Source of the DNA: Tetmemena sp. SeJ-2015
Lineage: Eukaryota; Ciliophora; Spirotrichea; Sporadotrichida; Oxytrichidae
Length of the DNA: 64,000 nt
Assembly: GCA_027382625.1 (NCBI GenBank)
Contig: JAJKFJ010021798.1
Location: forward strand, 36,286 to 100,285
Direction of reading: 5' to 3'
Shown: positions 37,899-49,644 of the stretch, one piece after another
How the letters are laid out: each line of letters begins with the position of its first letter
Numbering within the stretch: position 1 is the first letter of the stretch
Position numbers and translations under genes: made by a program
Notes under the pieces: generated by a model
Seen by the model: the letters and a program-made list of their open reading frames with translations, nothing else
What the model was told of the DNA's origin: nothing
The model's database searches: none

Positions 37899-38194
37899 GA
37901 TATTTTTATTTTTGTGTCATTTAATGATTATGGTTTTTGCAATATCAATTTTAAATATTACCCTCTATAAATGCTTACTTAAAATCTTTATAAAATTTAT
38001 AATTTGTCTATTCTAAGGCCATCTTAATTAGTTTTAAAAATACTTTTGAATAATCTTTTCTCTTAAGTTTTAATGAAGAGCTATGTACTTTAATTTAAAG
38101 TCTTAGAAGCTATTAAAAGCCTGAGGTATGCTCTGAACAGAATAGGAGAAATCAACTAAAAATTAGTTATGATAACGTCTAATTTTTAATCCAA

Positions 38195-38199
38195 AATAA
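38195..38199. repeat. Target-site duplication AATAA, left
   Basis: The 5-bp aataa immediately before the inverted repeat is repeated at 38817-38821 immediately after it. Confidence 0.6.
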
Positions 38200-38816
38200 T
38201 AGGATGATTAAGATTAGGTGATCACACAATTAATCTACATTTTTTCTCCATTCTTAAAAGAAGTTAAATGAATTTTGATATTTAATTAGATAATTATAAC
38301 GAATAATGTCTGCCGCTGTTGCCAGCCTCCACCATCTCTAAAAAAACGCGATTTTACAGAGTTGGCACGGGGGGTCGACCCAGCCGGTTTGGCCACGGTG
38401 GCTCCAGCATTGGAAGCGGGACTCAGCCGCCCCCCTCCTCAGCCCTCCTGCTTACCGACGAGAAAGCTGCCGTTCCAAGGATCCTCGGCCCTCTTTAACT
38501 CTCACCTCGGCAAGTCCGAGAGACCTCACCCAAGGTCAGTGAGAGAGCTTCCTCGTCGGGAAGCAGGAGGGCTGAGGAGGGGGGCGGCTGAGTGCCGCTT
38601 CCAATGCTGGAGCCACCGTGGCCAAACCGGCTGGGTCGACCCCCCGTGCCAACTCTGTAAAATCGCGTATTTTTTAGAGATGGTGGAGGCTGGCACCAGC
38701 GGCAGACATTATTCGTTATAATTATCTAATTAAATATCAAAATTCATTTAACTTCTTTTAAGAATGGAGAAAAGAATGTAGATTAATTGTGTGATCACCT
38801 AATCTTAATCATCCTA
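38200..38816. mobile_element. Foldback element: 617-bp inverted repeat with GC-rich core
   Basis: The two ends read taggatgattaag and its exact complement. The arms stay nearly perfectly complementary for about 270 bp each, leaving a loop of roughly 70-80 bp around 38470-38545. The outer ~90 bp of each arm are AT-rich like the host; the inner part (about 38310-38700) is strongly GC-rich. Flanking 5-bp duplications (aataa) indicate insertion. It encodes no recognisable protein: the 119-codon open frame across it is a by-product of the palindrome. It is best called a nonautonomous long-TIR/foldback transposon. An amplification hairpin artefact is an alternative, but the flanking duplication argues against it. 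Confidence 0.7.
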
Positions 38817-38821
38817 AATAA
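38817..38821. repeat. Target-site duplication AATAA, right
   Basis: Matches 38195-38199. Confidence 0.6.
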
Positions 38822-39390
38822 AGAAATATGTTGAAAACAAATACCTGATTTATCTAGTATCACTAAATTAAGTGCAACGGATATTGTTCAAAGATGCAAA
38901 TAAATTAAAATGGGTGATTGGTTAAAATAATAAATTAAGAGTTGCAAAATGTTGTCAGTTGAAATCTCTCAAATATCCTCTGATCTACAGTTGTCCTATA
39001 GCTTATCAAAAAATAATAAGTGGTTCTTCTCTAACAATTTTCCTCACACATGTCTCTTATTTCTTCTATTTTAATTTATAATATAATTTAATATTCCATT
39101 AAATTCTAAGCTATAATAAATTACTACTTTCTTCCTATAATTTTCAATAAAATAAACAATTTTTCATCCATCTATCGATTACTTCATTGAATAAAATATT
39201 ATAATACACCATACTTCATAATTTACATATTAGACCTCTCGATTTATATCTTGAAAAAAAGTGTAGTTATCTCTAGATTGTCATTTAATTTCTTCGAAGA
39301 AAAAATATTATTTAAAATACTGAGTGAGCGTAATTAATAATTTAAAACTATCTTGGAATATCTTTAGCAAAAATAATTTACTCGCGCACA
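38822..39390. other. AT-rich spacer before EF-2 copy B
   Basis: No coding sequence seen. The last bases before the start codon resemble the leader of copy A. Confidence 0.5.
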
Positions 39391-40522
39391 ACTATGCCCA
39401 ACTTATAAATTCATAATCAGGTTAGGGAGGTTATGAACACTCCTGAACAAATTAGAAACACTTTGACAATTTATTTAGTTATTGCCCTCTGAATTAATGG
39501 TTATGACTCTTTAATTGCAAAGGCTGGAATCATTTCTTTGAGAAATTTGAGAGGCCATTTACTTTGATACGAATCAGATATCAGCGGTGAAAACAAACCT
39601 TATCTCATTATCTTCGTTGATTCCCCAGGTCACTAATAGCTAAATCCTCTGAAGTCACAGTAGCTTTAAGGGTCACTGATTCTATATCTTATGTCGATTA
39701 TGTGGAAGGAGTTTGCATTAAATCAAGTTTAAAACTGTGCTAAGATAAGCTATCAATGAAAAGATCAATTTATAATAAGACAAGGTCGACAAAGGAATAA
39801 TAGATTCTTAAGTTGAAGCTGAATCTATTTATCAGAACTTCTAGAGAGTAATTTCAAGCGCTAACATAATCATCTCATCCATTGAACCTGAAGATATGGG
39901 AGACAGTTTACAATTTGACCCCTCTAAAGGCACTGTTGCGTTTGGTTCTGCTCTCTTTGGCTGGGCCTTTACCCTCACTAAATTCGCCAAATATTTTTAC
40001 AAGTTCAATATAGATTTCGAGACGATTAGTGAAAAATATTTATCAAGCTTTGGGGTGATAACTATTATGATTCTTCCGCTTAAAAATGGAAAACCTTTAA
40101 TTTCGATGATGGATATTTATTATAGGATGCTTCGTTCAATTCATCATGGAGCCAATCGTTAGACTGAGTCGAAACATCATGGAAAACAATAAAGAAGCTG
40201 TCTGGGAGATGTGTAGTTCCCTTGAAAATAATTTAATCACGCCTGAAGATAAAGATAAGGAAGGCAAAGATCTCCTAAAGACTATTTTCAAGAAGTGGAT
40301 AAATACTGCGGATGCCCTTCTTTTAATTGATGGAAAATATTTCATAAACTATTGGTCACTCCATAACAGGTTGCACACTTATAATAATGAAACAATTACT
40401 TCTCAATCTGACCAGGTTTGAATTATAGTTCAAATATTATATCAACAGACTTTACGTTACTGCTGAGCCTCAATTATTGCTCATTAAAAAATAGTGACTC
40501 CAACGTTCTTGTTGATCAGACT
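39391..40522 (+). CDS. EF-2 copy B, scrambled block P
   Basis: The same segment list in the same order as block P of copy A: start codon 39394-39396, [21 protein letters not shown] (39503-39541), YESDISGENKPYLIIF... to PGH (39569-39640), [37 protein letters not shown] sequence around 39910-39985, DFDKM-type pieces, LWGDNYYDSSA (40046-40085), [20 protein letters not shown] (split, 40126-40190) and EDKDKEGKDLLKTIFKKW (40243-40300). The same late fragments close the block: ETITSQSDQVC (40391-40422), LYVTAEPQL (40447-40475) and SNVLVDQT (40498-40522). Third positions are A/T-rich, unlike copy A. Confidence 0.82.
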
Positions 40523-40568
40523 CTTACTAAAAATGTATGAAAAAATTAATTTTAGGAATAAAAGATAA

Positions 40569-42703
40569 TTAGAAACATATCAGTCATTGCTTAGATATTA
40601 ACATTATAAATTCATTTATTCATTTCTGAAGACTAGGTTGGTGAGGCTAATCATAATTAGACTCAGGACACTCCGACTTCTCCTCTGAAAGCTACAAACT
40701 CACAATTTCTATTCGAGAAGATGATGACTAAGCTTTTATATTGAATGTAAAATGGAAGACCGACAATATTGCCGATGATGAGTGTATGAAGATTATGTTG
40801 TGCTGCTGATGCCCTTCTTGAGATGATCGTGATGAAGCTGCCCTCTCCCGCCAGAGCCCAGCAATACAGAGCCGCCTACTTATGAGGGTCCCATCGATGA
40901 CCCATGCGGACAAGCCATCAAGAACTGCGACCAGAAAGGACCCCTCATGGTCTTCATCTCCAAGATGGTCCCCACCAACGATAAGGGTAGATTCTACGCC
41001 TTCGGAAGAGTCTTCTCTGGAATCGTGCCACTGGACAAAAGGTCAGAATCTTAGGTCCAAACAGCAATGCTAAATCAAAATAGGAACTGTTTATCACCAA
41101 CATCGAAGGAACTGTTCTTATGATGGGAGATTAGGTAGAGGTTGTTTCTGAAGTTCCTTGTGGAAATATTGTTGGTCTCGTCATTATTTTATTATTCTAT
41201 ATCTTTATGAATTACTCTGTTTCTCCGATTGCTAGAGTCTAAGTAACTTCACACTTTGCCTAAGATCTTCCAATATCATTTCTGTTTTAGATAAAATTCC
41301 TATTATAGAAACCTGCCTCAAGGACTTAGCTGATGAGTATATCAACAGCAATAACGATTTTATATTAAAAATAGTTGTATAATTGTGAGAGTTATTTCAT
41401 TTGAAATTCAATATTATGGATGTTGAACTCCACTGTTATTTTGATGCACTAAAAATATAATTACTGAGCCTAGATTAGTATAGCCAATTTACTTGGGCGA
41501 AATCTTGACTCCAAATGATTGTCTTGGCAGTGTCTATCAAGTCCTTTCGCAAAGAAGAGGAATGATTTTGAGTGAAGAAGCAATTCCAGGCACTTAACTA
41601 ATAATTGTGAAGGTTTATTTCCCTGTTCTAGAATCTTATAAAATCATTTATCTAAATAGATTGAATCTTTTGGCTTCGAACAGCAAATCAAAGATATGAC
41701 CTCGGGAAGAGTCGTCAATCAAAGTATTTTTGATCATTCAAAACCCAAAAACTCTTAAAATATCATCAAATTGTTTTTTTAATTAATTCTTGACTGATAA
41801 AAAGCTCATAATATTTACGGAAGAGTTCTGAGCATTTTTAGAGAAAAGAAAAATGAGAATTTTAAAGCAAAACGAAATTACGAAATAATTTATGAAAGAG
41901 TTGGCACAAAAAGATTTGAAAGAAATAATTATGAAATCTCTTCATAATTCAATAAATAAGATTAAATAATTTAATGTTATTCGCAAACCATTAGAGCATT
42001 CATTTCCCGTCTCTTATTTTGTCAAATATTTTGCATTAATTAACAACTCTATAAAAAAGAATATAAATCTTAAATATATGATAATAGGAGTACAAAGGAG
42101 CTAAAATGTTTTTAATTTTCTCTAAACCAATAAAATGGCGCCTAAGATCTGATAGGGGGTCTTTTTTTATATATTATCTAAGAGAAGATTATTATGTTTA
42201 AAAAATTATACTTCATTCTTGCAAAAATGCATGCTAAAATTTTAATATCTAAATATTGAACCATTTTTATAATTCATCTCCTATTACTGTTAATAATGTG
42301 TGTGAGCGTGATGAGTTTAGTAAACCCCGAGCTATATTTATTTCTAATATAAATCACTCCTCAAGATAAGCTGAATATTGCAAATAAAGTTTCATCAGAA
42401 TATTAATTTTGCATGAATAAGTTTGAATTTTTAATTAATTCGCTCCTAAGCTTCTTATCATAAATTAAATAAGGAAAGATGTCAATTCTTATGGTAAATA
42501 ATTATTACTAAAAATATTGATTACTTGATGATTCGCAAATGAATTTTAAATTGATAGAATAATTGGGATTTGATTGGGAGATAATACAATAGGACCCTCT
42601 TGACAAAAACTCAATGGCTGGAGAATTAGTTCAAACTATCAGAAAGAGAAAAGGTATTTAGGTATTCATCCCTCCTGTCTCTGAATTTTTAGACAAGTTG
42701 TGA
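40569..42703 (+). CDS. EF-2 copy B, scrambled block Q (C terminus and stop)
   Basis: The segments match block Q of copy A: RNISVIA (40570-40592), ISEDQVGEA (40622-40648), GHSDFSSES (40666-40692), FEKMMTKL (40712-40737), [10 protein letters not shown] (40752-40781), the central [20 protein letters not shown] segment (40808 onward), the NIVGLV segment ending near 41180, [14 protein letters not shown] (about 41208), [10 protein letters not shown] (41310-41339), FNIMDVELH (41404-41433) and [20 protein letters not shown] onward (41463-41760). A break of about 830 bp precedes the last segment, [14 protein letters not shown] to VSEFLDKL, with TGA at 42701-42703. Single-base losses inside the central segment break the frame, so the gene may be dead or the read erroneous. 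Confidence 0.8.
40768..41050. other. Tract nearly identical to EF-2 copy A (21503-21788)
   Basis: Over about 285 bp the two copies differ at only a handful of positions, including the noncoding gap before ADALLEM. Immediately outside, nucleotide identity drops sharply and codon use changes from C-ending to A/T-ending. This is the pattern of recent gene conversion. Confidence 0.75.
41638..41669. other. Conventional IES in EF-2 copy B, pointer GAATCTT
   Basis: The repeat gaatctt occurs at 41631-41637 and 41663-41669. Excising 32 nt restores PVLESFGFE. It sits one codon from the homologous IES of copy A but uses a different pointer. Confidence 0.85.
41770..42590. other. Large IES-like insertion in EF-2 copy B block Q
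   Basis: About 820 bp of AT-rich sequence between the FDH segment and the DPLD segment. Copy A has no interruption at this point. No transposase-like frame is visible. Confidence 0.65.
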
Positions 42704-43513
42704 AGGCACATCCTTTGAGACAAGAAATATTATAGCTCTTGTTAAATTCAAAACTCCCCACCATATCTTATTAATTTAATAATTCTCTTCACTATATATT
42801 TTTGCGCCTAAGGGTTAAACTATCTAAATTATATTAAAAGCACTTAAATCATTCTTAAATCATTTATTCTTATCTATCGTTCTCAAAAAAATATGCTTAT
42901 CAAGATGAAACAATCAATTTTTTAGAATTAGAAAAACTTTTAGGTCTTTTGTGAAATGAATTCAAGCAAAAATGATCAATTATGTAATTGAATGAGACCG
43001 GTCTGTTTATTTAAGGCCAAGATTTAATGGATTTAAGAACTTTAAACAAAAGAGAGAGGTGAATTTCAAGAGCTCTTGCATAATTCTTACTTATACTTTG
43101 GACCAAGCTCTAAGTTGTAGAGCCGTAATCCTTCTCAAATTTTTAAGCTAAATTTTAGATAAAAAGACAATAATTAAATCCTAACTTTTTCAATAGTAGA
43201 GACCGAATTTATCCTAAGATTATCAAATTTAATTACTTAATTATGATATTATTTTACTTCAATATCAATACAAAGTGATTTCATTAAGTTATTTCCAATT
43301 GTAGATCATTATTTCAAGATTAGCCTGATAACTTTTTAAAAAAATATAATTTTATAAGGTTAAAATCTATCCCTCATATTTTTAAATCTCTCTCTGAGAC
43401 TATTAATAATTCTTACAGATCTAAGATGACTGAATGTCGGGGTCTTAGCAAGTTATATTTTATAATAAAAATACTAATTGATATCAATTAGCTTTTTGCT
43501 TTAATATGATTAT
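42704..43513. other. AT-rich spacer between blocks Q and R1 of copy B
   Basis: No EF-2 coding sequence or other gene recognised. It is the counterpart of 22587-22847 in copy A, about three times longer. Confidence 0.5.
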
Positions 43514-44010
43514 GATCAACTTCACAATCGATCAGATTAGTAGCATTATTGAATTATTTGCCCACCTCCACCATGGAAAATCCACCTTAACTGACTCTTA
43601 TATAAGCCAATAAGAGGCCAGATTCACTGACACCAGATCTGAAGAGAAAAAAAGAGGTATAACCATCAAGTCTACTGGTATTTCCCTTTACTACGAATCT
43701 ACTAAAAATTCATTATTTTATTCGCTAAAATCTATTCCTACAAGTTTAATTACAAAATTTTGAATTCGATGATGGAACTAATCTCTAGAGATGCTTCTCA
43801 ATTTGTTAATATTCAGCGATTTAATTCTTTTTTTAATGATTGTCCAAGATCTTCCCAAGCTGATTGAAGGTCTAATAAATATCAGAAGGCAAGAGCCTTG
43901 CAGCTTATAGATATTTACAATATTTTACTACCAAAGAAGGCATCTTGATTGAAATTATTTCAAATTCTTTCTCTCATTAAGAAGAGTCTTCTACGGTGCT
44001 CAACTCATTT
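43514..44010 (+). CDS. EF-2 copy B, scrambled block R1
   Basis: Same order as copy A block R1: NFTIDQI (43515-43536), [13 protein letters not shown] (43560-43601; the second residue pair of the HVDHGKS P-loop context is changed to HLHHGKS), [20 protein letters not shown] to LYYEST (43614-43700), FAKIYSYKF (43731-43750), DDGTNL-type piece (43767-43795), DLPKLIEGL (43849-43873), short intermediates, and [10 protein letters not shown] (43981-44010). Confidence 0.78.
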
Positions 44011-44767
44011 TATTAAAAAAAAAAATATTTCAGATTTGTCTAAATTATTTGATTAAAACAAATTATTGTTAATCAGAGAAATATCTTAAATAATAATATT
44101 CGATTATTAAATAAAAATGATAGTTTAAGATTTTAACTACTTGACATTATAGGTCAAATACGAATAGTTAATCGCGAATGTGGAAAGTTTAAAATGTAGC
44201 GACTCTTAATTGCAAGACAGAGTTTAATTAACTCAGTCTAATAAGTAAATTGGAAAGTAATAGTTATCAAAAGAAAAATACTATTAAAAAAAAAGCGCAT
44301 TGATACTTAGAAATTATTTTCCATTATAATAATCGAAGACTTGAAATATGACTCATCTTAAAATGATTCCATTTGCAGACGAAAGACATTACTGTACAAT
44401 GCACTCATTTCAGCCAATAAAATTTAAGAGTAGTGGTCATAAACTCGTATTTTGAAAAAGATAAATCTATATCACACTTTAATAGCTCTACACATATTCT
44501 CATAAATATATAAGCTCTGTTAAGCTAACTAAATTATCAAGAATTCACAGTTTGTAAAGGATACTGACTTATAATTAAATTTCTTGTACTCTTTCGTGCT
44601 TGTATTTGTGTATATTTGAAACTGCAATAATCTTATTATATTCATCCTATATTAAATCTAATTAGTTTTTGGAGGAAAAAATTAAATTGCCAGCATTTTA
44701 TATTCCCCTAAACTTTAATTTACTTAGTTAAATTATTTAAATTGAATTATATTGTCTTTATTGATTT
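44011..44767. other. Expanded spacer between R1 and R2 of copy B
   Basis: About 760 bp of AT-rich noncoding sequence. In copy A the equivalent gap (23352-23394) is about 43 bp. Confidence 0.6.
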
Positions 44768-46709
44768 GGAAACTGATGGCGCTGTTGTCGTAGTCGATAA
44801 AATTATTTTGCCTGCAAACTGAAACTGTGAAAATGATTTTAAAAGATCAAGCCGGTACTCTTTATTAACAAGATCGATAACTTAATTTTAAGATTTTTCA
44901 ATTATTAAATTCCCTTGAGCTTGAATTCACGCTTGAATATTCTCTATAAATATAAAGCCCATCATAAAGCAAGAATTATGCTGTTCTCGTCGGAGTAGAT
45001 CAGTTTCTGACAAAACAAGGTACTATCACTGACTAGGAAGACGCCCAAAAAATTAGGCCTATGAAGTACTCTACAATATTACAGAAATTAAAGATTAAAA
45101 GTAAAAAATCAATATACTAAGTTCATTATTTTAAATCTGATCTTCAAACAAAAAGAAAAAGCATTTATTAAATAGGAAATATAACAACTCATAATAAATT
45201 TATTTCGACTTTGATAAATAAGAATGAGAGGAATTGAAAGATTAATTATTTAAAATCCAAACATTTTTTTGTAAAGATTGGTAAAATAAGAGGAATGAAT
45301 TTCGTATTTCTTTAATAGAATAAAGAAAAATATGCTAAGAATTATTAATTTATATTTCTCATCCAAATTCTATTAGTATAAAGGTCTATGAAAAACTTAA
45401 ATATATATGTCATTAAATTGTCATTTTATAGAGAAAAAATTTATTTAACATATCTTATTTTACCATGGTCTTCACTTGACAGCCATTGTAGTTATATTGA
45501 GTATTAAAATCAATGGTATATAATTTATTACTATAAATACTAATTTTGCCTTTAAAAAATTTATAACAAAGATAAATATCTGAATAATCTATTTCTGTTT
45601 TTGAAGGTCTAAAAATGTTGTGCAAGTCAGATCCTTTAATTGAATGCTACTCTGATGAAAGTGGTAACTATATTTGAATTTAAGGTTGCGGAGAACTCCA
45701 CCTAGAAATCTGCTTTTTAAGTATTTGAGGATGGGAATTGATGAGTATTCTCAGATTGAGATTGACAAATCTGATATCTATGTGCCCCTTAAGGAAACTT
45801 TAAATCCTGATTATATACTGGTTTGCATGACTAAAACTGCAAACAAGCACAACATACTCATAATTATTAGCCTCTTTCTAACGAGTTAGTAGAAGCCATA
45901 GAAAAGGGAGATTTTCAAGCAAACTAAGATCAGAAGTAAAATTGATAGTGCAGCTTGTCAATAACTTCGACTGGGACTAAAGGGAAGCTAAGTAGATATG
46001 GTGTTTTGGCCCTGAAACTGTAAACACCAACTTAACTATAATCAGACCAAGATCAATTGAAAGAAGGTAAAAAATTAACGCCATATTGGATTAAATAAAA
46101 ATCATAGTCAAGTTCTCAAAATAAAGTAAGCCTTATTTTTTTATGAGAACATTAAATTTTAGAAAAACTTAAGAAGTTTCTTCCTTTATTAAAATTCTTC
46201 TACTATGAGTAAACTAAAATTCAGATGAAGACAAGTATCGTGATGACTGATATTGCAAACTTAGCTGATCTATCCAAAAAAAACTATTAAAATATGGTTT
46301 TTCTTTATACTTTGAACTTTAATTAGAAGGATAATCCTGCAGATTTATCTGGCATTCTATAGCATCTCCGTTCTTATTAATTTTATTAAAAACGATTTAA
46401 ATTAAATTATATGCTCTAATTATTGATCAGACTAAGGCTGTTTAATATCTTAATGAAATAAGGGACTCAGTTCAGAGTGCTTTCCAATGGGTTACCAAAG
46501 TTAAATATGAAGTTCTTATTTAACAATCTTGATTGAAGAGAACATGAGAGGTGTGAAATTCAATATTCCCCTATAAATAACGGTTTATTGTTCTTGATAT
46601 TTTAAATCCACTCGGATGCAATTCATAGGGGCGGTTCTCAACTCATTCCAGCCGCAAGAAAAGTTTTTAAGTTATTTATGCTCAACTCACTGCTGAGCCT
46701 AGATTTAAT
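44768..46709 (+). CDS. EF-2 copy B, scrambled block R2
   Basis: The segments follow the copy A R2 order: TDGAVVVVD (44773-44801), CLQTETV (44810-44830), KIKPVLFINKID (44845-44880), LELEFTL (44906-44930), VLVGVDQFLTKQGTIT (44980-45035), EGLKMLCKSDPLIECYSDES (split, 45604-45665), GCGELHLEICF (45682-45714), DEYSQIEIDKSDI-type piece, [32 protein letters not shown] (46426-46470), EENMRGVKFNI (46538-46570), HSDAIHRGGSQLIPAARKV (46607-46662) and AQLTAEPRF (46679-46705). A long insertion (about 45076-45603) separates two segments that are close together in copy A. Confidence 0.8.
45076..45603. other. Large insertion between R2 segments of copy B
   Basis: About 530 bp of AT-rich sequence with no gene; the copy A counterpart is about 40 bp (23709-23750). 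Confidence 0.6.
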
Positions 46710-47599
46710 AAATTCATATATCCGATTTATTTTTATGTCTCCTTTTAATTTGTATTGTTAAATTTTCAGCTTTCTTGTTTAAATATTTAACTTAATGTAA
46801 CTAAATTAATTATTTCCTAATCTTTAGCATTACTGATTTGTTTATCTTATATTGTCTTTTAATGTTAAATCTCAACATTAGATGATTCATTGGTAAATCT
46901 CAAACATAATATAGCATTATTTTATCATGATTTTTTGTCTCTTCTCACTTATAAATATGGAAATTTAATAACTATTTTATTTTAATTGTTCCTCCTCCAT
47001 CTCTCCTTTTTATATTGAGTTACTAAATTTAAATTTTGAATAATAAAATTTTGTTATTATCAGGATTAGAGTTGAACTAACTCTTGCTCTAGAAATTGTT
47101 TTAGAATCCCTATAACTGATTGAGTCCTTTGAAGGACCCTTGAGTTTAAAAGCCTCCCATCCTCACTTGACTAAGCTGGTATGAGGATAAAGGCTGGCTG
47201 TACAAATGTTGCTATTGCTGTTAGTTATTTGAGTTGATGATCATTGAACTCTATTGATCGTAGGAAAGTACAGAACTGGATTGAGGAGGGACAAAGATTG
47301 TTGCGAATTTAAAGAATACTGTTGCTGTTAATTCTACTAACTTGGAGGTGCATGGTTGGGGAGTCTTTGAGATTGATAAGCCTGAGATAAGTCTATCTTA
47401 TTATGATTTTGTTAGTCTTCCTCCATCTTAGAATCTGGCTAAGCATTTGATACTACATATATTTCTAAATATCTTTCGATGAGCTCGTCAATCCACTGCT
47501 CCTCAAAATTTACACATTTCCTAATATATTTTTATGCCATATTTCTTTGAATTATCAATTTTAATATTGTGTCAGCATTAAAAGAATCTAGAATTTTAG
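46710..47599. other. Mostly unassigned; coding-like pieces at 47060-47165 and 47310-47430
   Basis: 46710-47040 is AT-rich without features. On the plus strand 47060-47165 reads LALEIVLESLQLIESFEGPL, and 47310-47430 reads KNTVAVNSTNLEVHGWGVFE and continues to PSQNLAKHLI. Both look like protein sequence but cannot be joined or assigned. They may be exons of a gene broken by IESs or segments of a scrambled gene. Confidence 0.35.
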
Positions 47600-49335
47600 A
47601 TGATCTCGATGAGAGAAGATCTTCAATGATTCAAAGCTACAATTTATAAAAGCTATCAACTTCCTAAGACTCTATGAATAAGAATTCACCAACTCAAAAA
47701 GAAATTCCAAACTTTAAGGCTCAGTAAAGACCTTCAGAGAATTTTGGGATAACCAATTCTCCAGTTTATTTCAAGCTATCTCGCAGATTAAAAAGCAAGT
47801 CTTACACTTCACAGTTTTACAACAGCTTAAGATTAAACCAAGCCCTAATTTGTGATAAAGAGGAGGATTTATTAAATGAGAACAAGTTGCCTAAACATAA
47901 CTTGAATATAAAAGCTAATTACATCAAGAGATCTAGCTAAACTCCTCCCGTTTTAAGAATGAAGAGCAGAAAAGAAGGAGTTCACGATTTTTAAGAGGAT
48001 GAGATGCTCTCAAGTCCACTATTTTAAGTTGAGAAAGCGAGTAGCTTTTCAAGACGTTTAAGCCTTACTCCTTAAAGCATGAGAGATTTGAATGAAAGAG
48101 AAAGTATTGGCTCTTCTGAGAATTAGCTTGTGAAAAATCAAATGTATTTAAAAGAAATATCCATCTGTATTTGTGATAAATGATATTCAAAAATTCATTC
48201 AAGAATCAGGAATTAATGATGATGAAGATGACATTTAGCTTAGAGCCTTTGATCCAGAAATAGCAAACAGTTTATCAGTACTGAACGAAATAGACTAATC
48301 ATAATAAAAATGTCCTAGAATTGCTATGAGAAGTGAATTTACATAGATGAAATCTAAACCTAGCTAGGAGCCAACTGAAGATGATGAAATCTAAGTTTAA
48401 AGCAATGATAGAATAGGAATAATGAAATCTTATTCTAAAGACTTGCCTAAAATTCAATCTATTCCTACTTTTTCGAGCAGAAACGATAGTGTGAAGTTTT
48501 TATCAACTCCTAGATATCTTGATGAATAAAATGAAAACACCAACTAACAATTAATGAACTTATAGTATTCAAATAACTAAATGGTAAGCTAAGTCTGTAA
48601 AAGAAACAAAACTAGGACTCACTCGGGCATCATTTGCATTTAACCTATGTGAAGATGATTTATCTATAAACTCTTAATTTCATTCTCTTACTAAACTAAA
48701 ATATCTTTAATTAGATAAGCAACTTAATAACTGGCTCTCCCTTTGCGATTCATAATACTCCTCCATATGGGCATGGCAGAGTTACAAACTCTCCAGGATA
48801 AATTTTGTATCATAACGGACAGGCAATTTACATTGGAAACGTAGTAAATAGTCCTATGCAAATCTCTGGACCTGATCTAAATGGAAATGTTCTTAACCTC
48901 TTGCATGGAGGTGGAATCTCTCAAACACCTCTCATTACTTCCTCCAACAATATGTCAAGCAACTCTCCATTAATTATCACTTAGGGCTAATTTGCAAGCA
49001 ACATTAGTCAAGGCGCCATGCAGCAAACTGACTCTCCAGGCTAATTCATTGTTCACACCACGGGTCAAAGCATTATGCAATAAGCATAAACTCCCAACGT
49101 GATTGGTGGAAACTAATCAACAGTGACTCTCAACTTTACTCCTCCCCTCTCTGGGGGTGCGTCCTAGAATTCATTTAGCTCAAGTGCAAACAGTGTCTTC
49201 AAACCCCCTCAAAATTAGATCAGTCAGTTCAAAAAGCCTCAGACTCTAGCTCAAAATTCAGCTACTCAAGGACTCCTGATTTCTTCAAATGCTAACTCAA
49301 ATAATTCCTAAAATAACAACTCTAACAATCAATGA
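47600..49335 (+). CDS. Gln/Ser/Asn-rich hypothetical protein
   Basis: A continuous plus-strand frame from about 47573 contains LKESRILDDLDERRSSMIQS and NQALICDKEEDLLNENKLP. After a frame change near 48160 it continues as INDIQKFIQESGINDDEDD. A short AT-rich break (about 48585-48720) precedes a C-terminal region rich in Asn, Ser, Gly and Gln (PPYGHGRVTNSPGQI; ending SNNSQNNNSNNQ) with TGA at 49333-49335. No start codon precedes the first coding-like codons, so an upstream exon is likely. No known domain. Confidence 0.5.
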
Positions 49336-49644
49336 ATTACTACCTTGATACAGGAAAACTTTGAAAGAAGAATCAAATTATGCTTAATTTATTTATAAAG
49401 TTTATAAATCATCAGTGAAGAAATAAAAGGTTAAATTTCAGCATGATGAGGAGAAGAAGCAGATTCTGGGAGTTGAGGGTTCAGAATCTGACATTTGCAC
49501 ACTTCTAGAGCCGCCACATTTCTTCTTAAGAATCCATTAAAATCGGTCTTAATCATAAATTTATGGTACCTTCTGATATTTAACCTTTAATTTTGTTGCA
49601 TAAGTAGTCCCAAAAATTTAAATATAATTTATAGTTTTTGAAAT

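Noticed and set aside
38362..38721. 119-codon open frame in the GC-rich palindrome as a protein gene
   Set aside because: It lies across both arms of a perfect inverted repeat, so its sequence is dictated by the palindrome. The composition lacks stops simply because it is GC-rich.
38200..38816. Bacterial or vector contamination
   Set aside because: The GC-rich part is embedded in mirrored AT-rich host-like arms and flanked by a 5-bp duplication, so a mobile element is the simpler reading. Contamination is not excluded.
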